This document shows, piece by piece, positions 24,678-33,304 of a stretch of DNA of 64,000 bases. The notes under the pieces are model-generated. The model ran no database searches. It was not told the DNA's origin and worked only from the letters and a program-made list of their open reading frames with translations. Position 1 is the stretch's first letter, and every line of letters starts with the position of its first letter. The DNA comes from an uncultured Caproiciproducens sp. (lineage in GTDB: Bacteria > Bacillota > Clostridia > Oscillospirales > Acutalibacteraceae), in contig NZ_OY761810.1 of NCBI RefSeq assembly GCF_963664915.1, positions 1,874,661 to 1,938,660 on the forward strand, read 5' to 3'. The position numbers were made by a program, and so were the translations under genes.

Positions 24678-25637
24678 ATGTTTGAACAAAGGATAAATAT
24701 TGACCGCATGGAACAGGCGGTCGCTCTTTTCGGCAACTTTGATGAAAATATCAAGCTGATGGAAAAAGAGTACCGTGTGGGCATCGTCGGACGCGGAAGC
24801 GAAATCAAGGTTTCCGGTGATCCTGAGGATGTTGCGTTGGCTGTTCGTGCAATTGACAGCCTGTTGTCTCTTGTCAACAGGGGAGAGGCTTTAAGCGAAC
24901 AAAATGTCCGCTACTGCATTTCGCTTGTGAATGAAGGCAATGAGAATAAAATTGATACGCTTGCAGGGGACTGCATTTGCATAACGTCAAAAGGGAAACC
25001 GGTTAAGGCCAAAACGCTTGGGCAGAAAAAATATTGTACGGCGATTAAAAGTCACACGATTACCATCGGAGTCGGTCCGGCAGGAACCGGAAAAACCTAT
25101 CTTGCCGTTGCCCTTGCCGTTACAGCGTTCCGCGCGCAGGAGGTTAACCGGATTGTGCTGACCCGTCCCGCTGTTGAAGCGGGGGAAAAACTTGGCTTTC
25201 TTCCGGGTGACCTGCAGCAAAAGGTAGATCCGTACCTTCGCCCGCTTTACGATGCTTTGTTCGACATGCTGGGCGCTGAAACGTATCAGAAGTATGTTGA
25301 GCGCGGCAATATTGAGGTGGCGCCGCTTGCGTATATGCGCGGAAGAACCCTTGACGACAGTTTTATTATTCTTGATGAAGCGCAGAATACCACACCGGAA
25401 CAGATGAAGATGTTCCTCACCCGGTTGGGATTTAATTCCAAAATGGTCATTACCGGGGATGTTACGCAGATTGATCTTCCCGACGGCCGCAAATCCGGTC
25501 TGAAAGAAGTGGTTAAGATTTTGCGCGATATTGACGATATCGCACAGGTTCGATTTAATGAAAAAGATGTCGTTCGCCATAAACTGGTGCAGGACATTAT
25601 CAAAGCATATGAGAAAAACGAGGAGGCCGGGCATTAA
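24678..25637 (+). CDS. phoH: PhoH-family ATPase
   Basis: A 319-residue PhoH-like P-loop protein. Walker A is GPAGTGKTYLA (about residues 133-143), and the Walker B/helicase-like region reads SFIILDEAQNTTPEQMKMFL then VITGDVTQIDLP. The N-terminal part resembles a KH-like region. It is linked in many bacteria to ybeY and RNA metabolism, and here directly precedes ybeY by 5 bases. An 8-bp inverted repeat (24635-24642 / 24656-24663, GAAGATTT) lies in its leader just before the ribosome binding site. Confidence 0.93.
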   Translation: MFEQRINIDRMEQAVALFGNFDENIKLMEKEYRVGIVGRGSEIKVSGDPEDVALAVRAIDSLLSLVNRGEALSEQNVRYCISLVNEGNENKIDTLAGDCICITSKGKPVKAKTLGQKKYCTAIKSHTITIGVGPAGTGKTYLAVALAVTAFRAQEVNRIVLTRPAVEAGEKLGFLPGDLQQKVDPYLRPLYDALFDMLGAETYQKYVERGNIEVAPLAYMRGRTLDDSFIILDEAQNTTPEQMKMFLTRLGFNSKMVITGDVTQIDLPDGRKSGLKEVVKILRDIDDIAQVRFNEKDVVRHKLVQDIIKAYEKNEEAGH

Positions 25638-25642
25638 ACACA

Positions 25643-26152
25643 ATGGAAAAGGTTAGAGTAATCATTGAAAATAAGCAAAAAGAAGTTAAAATTCCTACGG
25701 GTTTGCGCATGCTGGTGCGCCGCTGCTGCAATGCTGTGCTGCGCATGGAAAAATTTGGATCGCCCGCAGAGATCAGCGTCACATTTGTGAATAATGAGCA
25801 AATACATGAATTGAATAAGCAATACCGCGAAAAGGACGTTCCGACCGATGTGCTTTCTTTCCCTATGGGAGAAAACGGTGTTTACGACATCAACCACTCA
25901 ACCGGGGCAAAGATTCTGGGCGACATCGTAATTTCCATGGAAAAGGCGGTGGAGCAGGCCGAACGTTACGGGCATAGCCTGGAGCGTGAGGTTGGTTATC
26001 TGTCGGTGCACTCCATGCTGCATCTGCTTGGTTACGACCACGAAAACGGCGGGATTCAAAGAGTCCATATGCGTGAAAAAGAGGAACTGGTCATGACCCA
26101 GCTGGGTCTTCCCGGCACGAGCAGCTATGTTTTAGATGAGGATGAGGAGTAA
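25643..26152 (+). CDS. ybeY: Endoribonuclease YbeY (16S rRNA maturation)
   Basis: A 169-residue zinc-dependent RNase involved in 16S rRNA 3' maturation and ribosome quality control. The metal motif H-x3-H-x5-H is present in VHSMLHLLGYDHENG, and the family block ELNKQYREKDVPTDVLSFPM is complete. It starts just after phoH and ends two bases before the DgkA-like gene, clearly part of an operon. Length is normal (150-170). Confidence 0.97.
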   Translation: MEKVRVIIENKQKEVKIPTGLRMLVRRCCNAVLRMEKFGSPAEISVTFVNNEQIHELNKQYREKDVPTDVLSFPMGENGVYDINHSTGAKILGDIVISMEKAVEQAERYGHSLEREVGYLSVHSMLHLLGYDHENGGIQRVHMREKEELVMTQLGLPGTSSYVLDEDEE

Positions 26153-26154
26153 AC

Positions 26155-26637
26155 TTGCGGTTTTTTAAAAGCTTTAAGTATGCTTTTCGCGGAATAGTCT
26201 ATTGTATCAATAATGAACGGAACATGCGGATACATACGGTGGCTGCACTGTATGTATTTGTCTTTTCGTTCTTTTTTGAAATGTCACGGACAAGCTATGC
26301 GGCTGTTTTTATCGTGATTGCCATCGTGCTGACCTCCGAACTGTTCAATACGGTTGCGGAAGAGCTTTGCGATATGGCCGCGGCAAGCTTTCACCCTGTC
26401 GTTCGGATCATAAAAGATATGGCGGCCGGCGCAGTTTTGATCAGCGCTGTTTTTGCGGCTATAGTCGGCATATGCGTTTTTTGGCAGCCCGCGGCGTTTG
26501 CTAAAATCATACAGTATTTTTTTGCTAATCCGCTCATGCTTTTTCTGTTTGCCGCGGTGACCGCCATGAGCATTGTTTATATTGTCTTGGGGCCGATCGG
26601 TTTCCGTGACTACATCAGAAAAAAACGTGATAAATAA
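26155..26637 (+). CDS. dgkA: DgkA-type lipid kinase (undecaprenol/diacylglycerol kinase) with extra C-terminal membrane part
   Basis: A membrane kinase that recycles undecaprenol or diacylglycerol. The first 110 residues carry the family blocks NERNMRIHTVAA and SELFNTVAEELCDM, then IIKDMAAGAVLISAVFA. At 160 residues it exceeds the usual 120-130, adding one or two hydrophobic segments (FANPLMLFLFAAVTAMSIVY). It starts at TTG 26155 behind the GAGGATGAGGAG at the end of ybeY. It is placed between ybeY and era as in many Firmicutes. Confidence 0.88.
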   Translation: MRFFKSFKYAFRGIVYCINNERNMRIHTVAALYVFVFSFFFEMSRTSYAAVFIVIAIVLTSELFNTVAEELCDMAAASFHPVVRIIKDMAAGAVLISAVFAAIVGICVFWQPAAFAKIIQYFFANPLMLFLFAAVTAMSIVYIVLGPIGFRDYIRKKRDK

Positions 26638-26649
26638 GGAGAAAATGCC

Positions 26650-27573
26650 ATGGTGGATAATTCACGGGAAAAATCTGCATTTATTGCCATAGTAGGCCGC
26701 CCGAATGTGGGAAAATCATCCCTTTTGAATGCAATGATCGGCCAGAAAGTCGCCATTGTTTCCAACAAACCACAGACAACACGCACCCGAATTATGGGTG
26801 TTTTAACGCGGGGAGAATATCAGCTGGTTTTTATTGACACGCCCGGCCTTTTAAAGCCGCATAACCAGCTTGGTGAATATATGGTGCGCTCCGTCACCGA
26901 GTCCGTATCCGGAGTTGACGCATGCCTTTTGGTGGTGGAAGCGGGCAAAAAAACTTCTCCTGCCGATTTGGCGTTGATAGAAAAATTCAAGGCGAACAGT
27001 ATCCCTGCGGTTCTGGCGATCAATAAGATCGATCTGGTTCCTGATAAAAGCGTTTTAATTGCTCAGATTTCTGAAATGTCGGCGCTTTACGGGTTTGAGG
27101 CAGTTGTGCCGATTTCCGCGATTGACGGCAATGGGGTCAAGGAGCTGATCAATGAGCTTGAAAAGCTCACAATGCCGGGCGGGCATTTTTTTGAGGAAGA
27201 TACCTTAACAGACCAGCCGGAGCGCGTTCTTGCCGCAGAAATTATCCGTGAAAAACTGCTGCGTCTTTGCAGCAATGAAGTTCCTCACGGGATAGCGGTT
27301 GTGGTTGAAAAAATGCATGAACGCGGCGACAAAAGCAATATCACCGATATTGATGCAACCATTTTCTGTGAAAAAGAGAGCCATAAAGGCATCATCATCG
27401 GCAAGGACGGTGCGATGCTGAAAAAGGTCGGCACGCTGGCACGCACCGATATGGAACGGTTTTTCGACTGCAAAATCAATCTGAAGCTCTGGGTAAAGGT
27501 CAAAGAAGACTGGCGCAACCGTGCCGGTGTTTTACGCAGCTTTGGATTTGACAGCAATCATTTCGATCGTTAG
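26650..27573 (+). CDS. era: GTPase Era
   Basis: A 307-residue ribosome-assembly GTPase that binds the 16S rRNA 3' end. The G motifs are intact: G1 GRPNVGKSS, G3 DTPGL, G4 NKID and a SAID-type G5. The C-terminal KH domain includes IIIGKDGAMLKKVGTLAR. The start follows AAGGAGAAAATGCC. It follows dgkA by 12 bases and belongs functionally with ybeY, both acting on 16S rRNA. Confidence 0.98.
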   Translation: MVDNSREKSAFIAIVGRPNVGKSSLLNAMIGQKVAIVSNKPQTTRTRIMGVLTRGEYQLVFIDTPGLLKPHNQLGEYMVRSVTESVSGVDACLLVVEAGKKTSPADLALIEKFKANSIPAVLAINKIDLVPDKSVLIAQISEMSALYGFEAVVPISAIDGNGVKELINELEKLTMPGGHFFEEDTLTDQPERVLAAEIIREKLLRLCSNEVPHGIAVVVEKMHERGDKSNITDIDATIFCEKESHKGIIIGKDGAMLKKVGTLARTDMERFFDCKINLKLWVKVKEDWRNRAGVLRSFGFDSNHFDR

Positions 27574-27693
27574 GCAAAGCATATTTTAAAAGAAAAAGTT
27601 GTCTAATTATGGGTATAATTCATTTATTTACCGCTCATATAAGCTGATTTAAGGCGAATACTTAAATTAGCAAATGAAAAGGGAGCGGGAAAT

Positions 27694-27858
27694 ATGGATG
27701 AAAAAACAGCATGGAATTATTTTCAACATACCGGAAATGTAAGTGATTATCTGATTTACAGTCAGTGTAAACACAGCGACGAAGAAATGCAAATGCGGGA
27801 GGACGCGGATGCAGATAGAGACCAAGGGCCTGGTAATCATGGAGAAATGCGTGGGTGA
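27694..27858 (+). CDS. yqzL: YqzL-family small protein
   Basis: A 54-residue protein whose first 26 residues (TAWNYFQHTGNVSDYLIYSQ) match the conserved core of YqzL, a short protein typically lying between era and recO in Firmicutes. Its start follows GGGAGCGGG. The 3' end is longer than usual (47 is typical) and overlaps the recO start by 50 bases in another frame, so the tail may be untended coding sequence. Function unknown. Confidence 0.75.
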   Translation: MDEKTAWNYFQHTGNVSDYLIYSQCKHSDEEMQMREDADADRDQGPGNHGEMRG

Positions 27859-28561
27859 AAGCGACCGGCTCGTGACTGTTTTAACAGGCGAGGAGGGTAT
27901 TGTGCGCGCATTTGCCCAACAGGCCAAAAAAGTAAAAAGCAACAAACTTTCCGCAACACAACTTTTCAGCTATTCCCGCTTCACAATTTTTAAGGGGCGG
28001 GATAAATACATAATTGATGACGCTCAGCCCATTAATGTCTTTTTTGACCTTCGAAAAGATATTGAGCGGCTTTCCCTTGCCCAATATTTTTGTGAACTGG
28101 CGGGTGCGCTGGCTCCACAGGAAGCCGCGGCCGGGGATTTTTTGCGTCTAGTGCTCAATGCTTTTCACTTTCTGTGCAAAGGGACTAGACCCAATCCGCA
28201 GATTAAAGCAATTGTGGAAATGAGGATGCTCTCGCTTGCGGGCTATATGCCCAATCTGGTCTGTTGCTCCGGCTGCTCGTGCTATGAGGCGGAGGAAATG
28301 TTTTTTCTTCCGCGCAAAGGGCTGATTTACTGCAGAGACTGCTTTACGGATTCTGCGGAACCGGCTGTTCGGTTGAGCCGCGGCGCGCTGACGGGATTAC
28401 GCCATATTATTTACTCCGATTTTGAAAAGCTTTTTTCTTTCAATTTATCAAAACAAGGGGTAAAGGAGCTTTCCGCAGCAAGCGAACAGTACGTTTTATG
28501 TACGCTTGAGCGCAGTTTCAACACGCTTGAATTTTATAATCAGATGAAAACAGAGGAATGA
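27809..28561 (+). CDS. recO: DNA repair protein RecO
   Basis: A 250-residue recombination mediator that helps RecR load RecA. It has an N-terminal OB fold (TKGLVIMEKCVGESDRLVTV) and a zinc knuckle CCSGCSCYE with the later CRDC pair. ATG 27809 has GGGAGGACGCGG upstream, within yqzL. It forms a unit with era and yqzL. The usual length is 240-260. Confidence 0.95.
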   Translation: MQIETKGLVIMEKCVGESDRLVTVLTGEEGIVRAFAQQAKKVKSNKLSATQLFSYSRFTIFKGRDKYIIDDAQPINVFFDLRKDIERLSLAQYFCELAGALAPQEAAAGDFLRLVLNAFHFLCKGTRPNPQIKAIVEMRMLSLAGYMPNLVCCSGCSCYEAEEMFFLPRKGLIYCRDCFTDSAEPAVRLSRGALTGLRHIIYSDFEKLFSFNLSKQGVKELSAASEQYVLCTLERSFNTLEFYNQMKTEE

Positions 28562-28580
28562 AAAACGAATAAAAGAATAA

Positions 28581-29291
28581 ATGGGGGAAGACCTTTTGAA
28601 TCATAAGAACGCGCTGCGCGCGGCTTTCCCGCACACCATTCCGGTGATGCTCGGTTATCTTTTTCTTGGTGCCGCCTTTGGCATCCTGCTGAACAGCAGG
28701 GGATACAGCTGGGGCTGGGCGGTACTGATGAGTGTGTTTATTTACGCAGGTTCCATGCAGTTCGTGGCAATCAGCCTTTTATCAGGGCCGTTCCTGCCCC
28801 TGCAGGCCGTACTGATGACGCTGATGGTCAATGCAAGACATACATTTTATGGTATTTCCATGCTTGACAAGTTTAAAGGCATGGGAAAGAAAAAGCCCTA
28901 CATGATTTTTTCCCTTACGGATGAAACATTTTCCCTGTTATGCAGCGCCCGTGCGCCGGAGGGTGTTGATGAAAACCGGTTTCTGTTTTGCGTTTCCCTG
29001 CTGGACCAGCTTTACTGGATCATCGGTTCCGCGGCAGGCGGTATCATCGGTTCCATGGTTTCGTTCAACACCAAAGGCATCGATTTTGTGATGACCGCGC
29101 TGTTCACGGTTATCTTTGTGGATCAGTGGGAAAATAATAAGAATCACATTCCTGCCTTGATTGGACTGGGCGGTTCCGCCCTGTGCCTTGCCGTATTCGG
29201 GCCGGGAAATTTTATTCTGCCCTCCATGGCGCTGATCGTCTTCGCCCTCAGTCTTTTAAGAAAAACTGTTGAGCGGGAGGAGAATACATGA
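28581..29291 (+). CDS. azlC: AzlC-type branched-chain amino acid exporter subunit
   Basis: A 236-residue membrane protein of the AzlC/YgaZ family, the large subunit of a two-component exporter of branched-chain amino acids. It shows the AFPHTIPVMLGYLFLGAAFG block and MVNARHTFYGISM. ATG 28581 has no ribosome binding site. TTG at 28596 lies behind GGGGGAAG and is the likelier start, giving 231 residues. It overlaps azlD by four bases. Confidence 0.9.
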   Translation: MGEDLLNHKNALRAAFPHTIPVMLGYLFLGAAFGILLNSRGYSWGWAVLMSVFIYAGSMQFVAISLLSGPFLPLQAVLMTLMVNARHTFYGISMLDKFKGMGKKKPYMIFSLTDETFSLLCSARAPEGVDENRFLFCVSLLDQLYWIIGSAAGGIIGSMVSFNTKGIDFVMTALFTVIFVDQWENNKNHIPALIGLGGSALCLAVFGPGNFILPSMALIVFALSLLRKTVEREENT

Positions 29292-29626
29292 CTTTGCCAT
29301 CCGGACAGTCGCTCATCATCATTTTTGTTGTGGCGGTGACTACATTGTTTACCCGTGTTCTGCCGTTCCTCCTGTTTCCGCAGGGCAAAGAAACCCCTCG
29401 TTTGGTTCAATATCTTGGCAAAGTCCTGCCCTGTGCGGTAATGGGCATGCTGATTATCTACTGCTTGAAAAGCATTACGGTTACTGCGGCGCCGTTTGGC
29501 GCGCCCGAATTAATTTCCGTGGCGGCGGTCGTGTTTCTGTACAAATGGAAGCACAGCACACTTTTAAGCATTGGTGGAGGAACCGCTCTTTACATGCTGT
29601 TGATACAGTTCGTTTTTATAACATAA
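29288..29626 (+). CDS. azlD: AzlD-type branched-chain amino acid exporter subunit
   Basis: A 112-residue small membrane partner of AzlC with three to four hydrophobic segments and the family pattern TTLFTRVLPFLLF, then YLGKVLPCAVMGMLIIYCL. Translation is coupled to azlC through a 4-base overlap, with GGGAGGAG inside the azlC end. The pair probably exports leucine-type amino acids or analogues. Confidence 0.9.
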   Translation: MTLPSGQSLIIIFVVAVTTLFTRVLPFLLFPQGKETPRLVQYLGKVLPCAVMGMLIIYCLKSITVTAAPFGAPELISVAAVVFLYKWKHSTLLSIGGGTALYMLLIQFVFIT

Positions 29627-29675
29627 CTATTTATAAATTTGATTTTATTTTCATAGAAATAATAAGAGGTAATTT

Positions 29676-32054
29676 ATGGAAGAAATAATGCAAAGGCATT
29701 ACAGAGCTTTAGAGCTTGATAAAATATTAAAGCTGCTTGCCGCCGAAACAGCGTGTGAAGATGCGGCTGAGCTTGCTTTGCTGCTTACTCCGTCCGTTTC
29801 GCTTACAGAGGTGCAGCGGCTTTTAGCCGACACGGACGACGCCCACACTCTTTTGGCCCGATTCGGTGCGCCGTCTTTCGGCGGGCTGAAAAATGTAACC
29901 AACTCGCTGCGCCGCGCCGAGGCGGGCGGCACGCTCAACATGGCGGAGCTTCTGCGCATCGCCGGCGTTTTGCGCACGCTGCGCGGAATTGTTGAATGGC
30001 GCGCTAAGAGCGCGGGGGTAAAAAGCTGCCTTGACTGGCGGTTTGATTCGCTGATGCCCAATAAGTATCTTGAAGACAGAATCTACGGTGCGATTCTTTC
30101 GGAAGAGGAAATGTCGGACAATGCTTCCGTCCAGCTCGCGGCCATCCGCCGTAAAATCCGTTCCGCATCCTCCCGTGTCAGGGAACAGCTTGACAAAATG
30201 ATTCGTTCCTCGGTCTACCAGAAATATTTGCAGGACCCGATTGTCACCATGCGCGGCGGCCGGTTTGTCGTGCCGGTTAAAGCGGAGTGCAGAGGGGAAG
30301 TTGCCGGACTGGTGCATGACACCTCTTCAAGTGGCGCAACTGTTTTTATCGAACCGATGGGTGTGGTGGAGGCCAACAATGAGGTTCGGGTGCTTCAGTC
30401 GCAGGAACAGGCTGAAATTGAACGGATTCTTGCCGAGCTTTCGGCCGAAACCGGAAACTTTTCCAGCGGAACCATCAGCGGATATCAGGCTGCTGTCGAA
30501 TTGAACCTGATTTTTGCCAAGGCAAATATCGGCTATAAAATGAAAGCGAGCCTTCCGGTCGTGAACGACAAGGGAAAAATTCTGCTGAAAAAAGCACGTC
30601 ATCCGCTGATCAACAAAGATCAGGTCGTCCCCACCGATATTGAACTGGGCATCCACTTTGACACATTGGTCATTACCGGTCCCAACACCGGCGGAAAGAC
30701 GGTATCCTTAAAAACCATCGGTCTTCTGACGCTCATGGCCATGTGCGGGCTGCTGCTACCGGTTGCGGAGAACAGCCAGATATCCATTTACCATAAGGTT
30801 TTAGCCGATATCGGCGATGAACAGAGTATTGAACAGTCATTGTCCACTTTTTCGGCACATATGACGAATATCATTAAAATTATCGGTCAGGCTGATGAAA
30901 CAAGCCTGATTCTTCTGGATGAACTTGGGGCGGGAACCGATCCAATCGAGGGTGCGGCGCTCGCAATGGCTATGTTGGAATCTCTCCGCAAAAAAGGCGC
31001 GAAGGTCGCCGCAACCACTCACTATGCCGAATTAAAGGCCTACGCGCTTCAAACGGATGGGGTGGAAAACGCGTGCTGTGAATTCGACGTAAAGACGCTG
31101 CGCCCGACCTACCGTCTGCTGATCGGCGTGCCGGGGCGTTCCAATGCGTTTGCCATTTCCCTGCGGCTCGGCATGGACAATGAAATTGTCGAACGCGCAA
31201 AAGAATTGGTTTCGAGTGAAAATACGCGGTTTGAAGATGTGGTGCAGAGTCTGGAAAACAGCCGCCAGAGTCTGGAAAGCGAGCGGTCAAAGGCGGAGCA
31301 AGCACATTTGGAAGCCGTCCGTGCCCAAAAGAACGCGCAGGAAATCCGCGACAGCATACAGGCGGAAGCGGACAAAGAGATTGAAAAGGCGCGCCGTCAA
31401 GCTTCCGAGCTTGTTTCCCGTACACGCGGACAGATTGACGCCCTTTTAAACGAAATGGATGAACTGAAAAGGCAGCAGAACAAAACGCTGTCCGCTGAAC
31501 AAAAGGCAAGGTTGAAAGCCGGCCTTCGTACCTTGGAGGAAACGGCAGACCCGATACACAGCAGAGAGGACGAGGGCGAGTATGTTTTGCCGCGTCCGCT
31601 CAAAGTGGGAGACACGGTTCTTCTTTATGATATCGACAAACAGGGAACGGTGCTTCAGCTGCCGGAGGGGAACGGTCAGAATATTCTTGTTCAGGCGGGT
31701 ATCATCCAAACGAGGGTGCCGCTTTCCAATCTGCGTTTGGTGAAGGAAAAGCAGGTCAAAGCGCCCCGCAGAACCGTGACAAGAAACGTGACGGGCAGAG
31801 CACAGGCGAAAGTGACATCCGAGCTTGACCTGCGCGGCCAAATGTCGGAAGAGGCCATTATGAATGTCGATCGGTTTATCGACTCGGCGCTGCTCAGCGG
31901 TATTGAACAGCTCACCATCATTCACGGCAAAGGAACGGGGGCTCTCCGCGCCGCGGTACAGCAGCATTTGAAAAGGCATCCGAGCGTCCGCAGCTACCGG
32001 CTCGGTACATTCGGCGAGGGAGAAGCCGGCGTGACCATTGTGGAATTAAAATAA
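29676..32054 (+). CDS. mutS2: MutS2 (ribosome rescue / anti-recombination ATPase with Smr domain)
   Basis: A 792-residue MutS2/RqcU protein. The MutS-type ATPase core has Walker A GPNTGGKT and Walker B LILLDELGAGTDP. A long coiled coil follows at about 510-620, then a KOW-like segment and a C-terminal Smr nuclease domain with ELDLRG and the HGKGTG motif. It lacks the mismatch-recognition domain. In Firmicutes it splits collided ribosomes and affects recombination. The ATG at 29676 follows AGAGGTAATTT. Full family length. Confidence 0.97.
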   Translation: MEEIMQRHYRALELDKILKLLAAETACEDAAELALLLTPSVSLTEVQRLLADTDDAHTLLARFGAPSFGGLKNVTNSLRRAEAGGTLNMAELLRIAGVLRTLRGIVEWRAKSAGVKSCLDWRFDSLMPNKYLEDRIYGAILSEEEMSDNASVQLAAIRRKIRSASSRVREQLDKMIRSSVYQKYLQDPIVTMRGGRFVVPVKAECRGEVAGLVHDTSSSGATVFIEPMGVVEANNEVRVLQSQEQAEIERILAELSAETGNFSSGTISGYQAAVELNLIFAKANIGYKMKASLPVVNDKGKILLKKARHPLINKDQVVPTDIELGIHFDTLVITGPNTGGKTVSLKTIGLLTLMAMCGLLLPVAENSQISIYHKVLADIGDEQSIEQSLSTFSAHMTNIIKIIGQADETSLILLDELGAGTDPIEGAALAMAMLESLRKKGAKVAATTHYAELKAYALQTDGVENACCEFDVKTLRPTYRLLIGVPGRSNAFAISLRLGMDNEIVERAKELVSSENTRFEDVVQSLENSRQSLESERSKAEQAHLEAVRAQKNAQEIRDSIQAEADKEIEKARRQASELVSRTRGQIDALLNEMDELKRQQNKTLSAEQKARLKAGLRTLEETADPIHSREDEGEYVLPRPLKVGDTVLLYDIDKQGTVLQLPEGNGQNILVQAGIIQTRVPLSNLRLVKEKQVKAPRRTVTRNVTGRAQAKVTSELDLRGQMSEEAIMNVDRFIDSALLSGIEQLTIIHGKGTGALRAAVQQHLKRHPSVRSYRLGTFGEGEAGVTIVELK

Positions 32055-32124
32055 GGAATCGATCAATACCCTGACGGGTCAAACAAAAAATGCCGAAACA
32101 AACAGAAATTGGGAGGGAATTTCC

Positions 32125-32796
32125 ATGAGAGAGGATCGAAAACGCGGCGGGAAGCTGTTGGTTATTCTTTTATCGGTGATCGTTCTGCTGCTTGCTGTGG
32201 CTGGGATTCTGTTTGGCCTGGCGATGAGTGACCCCAATGAGCCTCTTCCGCCGGACGGGAAAACGGATTCTTCCGCGGTTGCCGTAAAGCTCGTCTCCGC
32301 CGCCGCCACCGGCGAACCCGCAAAGCTGACCGGCGAAGAGGTCAGCGCAATGCTGACGCAAAAACTTGCACAGGGCAAACAAAGCGCCGTGCAGGGCGTC
32401 CGGCTCACAGTTAACAGCGACAATACGGTTGCGGCGTATCTGCCCGTTGTCTATAAAGGCATTAAGCTGGGCGTCAGCGCAAATCTGACAGTCGGCTGGG
32501 ATGCTACAAAAAATCTGATCCGCGTTGCTGTCAACTCCATGAAAATCGGCCGTCTTCCTGTGAATTCCGCACGGATGCTCTCACGTGTAAAAGATAAACT
32601 GCCGCAGGGTGTCGAAGTGCAGGGCAGCGTGCTGTCCATAGCCCCCGACCTGCTTGGCGCTTACGCTATGCCGAATGACGCGATGGCGAACATCAGCGGA
32701 CTCTCCGTTGAAGATCAGAAATTCGTCGTGAATGTTACGGCCGACCTTGGTAGACTGACGGAATACCTTAAAGAAAAATTGAAATCCCTGCTCTGA
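32125..32796 (+). CDS. Membrane-anchored protein, possibly YpmS/DUF2140-like
   Basis: A 223-residue protein with an N-terminal anchor (residues 10-32, LLVILLSVIVLLLAVAGILFG) and an extracytoplasmic beta-rich part. The arrangement TGEEVSAMLTQKL, then YKGIKLGVSANLTV and IGRLPVNSARML resembles DUF2140/YpmS lipid-associated proteins. That is a pattern judgement with limited certainty. It starts after GGGAGGGAAT, 70 bases behind mutS2, and is followed by the ylxM promoter. Confidence 0.65.
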   Translation: MREDRKRGGKLLVILLSVIVLLLAVAGILFGLAMSDPNEPLPPDGKTDSSAVAVKLVSAAATGEPAKLTGEEVSAMLTQKLAQGKQSAVQGVRLTVNSDNTVAAYLPVVYKGIKLGVSANLTVGWDATKNLIRVAVNSMKIGRLPVNSARMLSRVKDKLPQGVEVQGSVLSIAPDLLGAYAMPNDAMANISGLSVEDQKFVVNVTADLGRLTEYLKEKLKSLL

Positions 32797-32850
32797 CACG
32801 AGGAGTGATAAAAAAATAAAAAAGCGCGGCGCGAAAGCCTTTTTTTCCTA

Positions 32851-32879
32851 TTGACAACCGCCGCGTTTTATTGTATAAT
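32851..32879 (+). promoter_or_regulatory. Consensus sigma-A promoter of ylxM-ffh
   Basis: TTGACA (32851-32856) and TATAAT (32874-32879), both perfect, with a 17-base spacer. It is the strongest promoter in the window. Confidence 0.92.
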
Positions 32880-32885
32880 TCTTAA

Positions 32886-32908
32886 CTGTAAAGCAAATTA
32901 CTTTACAG
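32886..32908 (+). repeat. Perfect 8-bp palindrome at the ylxM transcription start
   Basis: CTGTAAAG (32886-32893) and CTTTACAG (32901-32908) across 7 bases, just after the -10 box. It could be a repressor operator or a 5' stabilising hairpin. Confidence 0.75.
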
Positions 32909-32923
32909 GCTGAACGGAGGGGT

Positions 32924-33289
32924 ATGATGTCGAAAAATCTGGAAATATCACTATTGCTTGATTTTTACGGTGATATGCTGACTGATAAACAGCGCGAGGT
33001 AATTGAATATTACTACAACGAGGATTTGTCGCTTTCCGAAATTGCGGACAACCAGGGCATTACCCGTCAGGGTGTGCGCGATTCCATCAAACGCGCCGAG
33101 TTTCAGCTGCTGGATATGGAGGAACGTCTGGGACTTGCCCGCCGTTTCCGCGAAATGAGGAGCGGCCTTGAACGTATCGGTTCTGCCGCCGCACAGATTA
33201 AAGAATACAACGATCATTTTATATATTCCCACGAGCTTGAGGACAACACCAAGCTGATCCTTGACATATCACAAAAGCTCTGCGAGTAG
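32924..33289 (+). CDS. ylxM: YlxM, SRP-associated helix-turn-helix protein
   Basis: A 121-residue protein with a sigma-4-like helix-turn-helix (LSEIADNQGITRQGVRDSIKR), the conserved YlxM pattern. In Streptococcus YlxM binds SRP components and modulates the pathway. The gene normally precedes ffh, as here (15 bases). ATG 32924 or the next codon ATG 32927 follows GGAGGGG. Confidence 0.93.
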   Translation: MMSKNLEISLLLDFYGDMLTDKQREVIEYYYNEDLSLSEIADNQGITRQGVRDSIKRAEFQLLDMEERLGLARRFREMRSGLERIGSAAAQIKEYNDHFIYSHELEDNTKLILDISQKLCE

Positions 33290-33304
33290 GAAGGAGGGAC
33301 CCCA

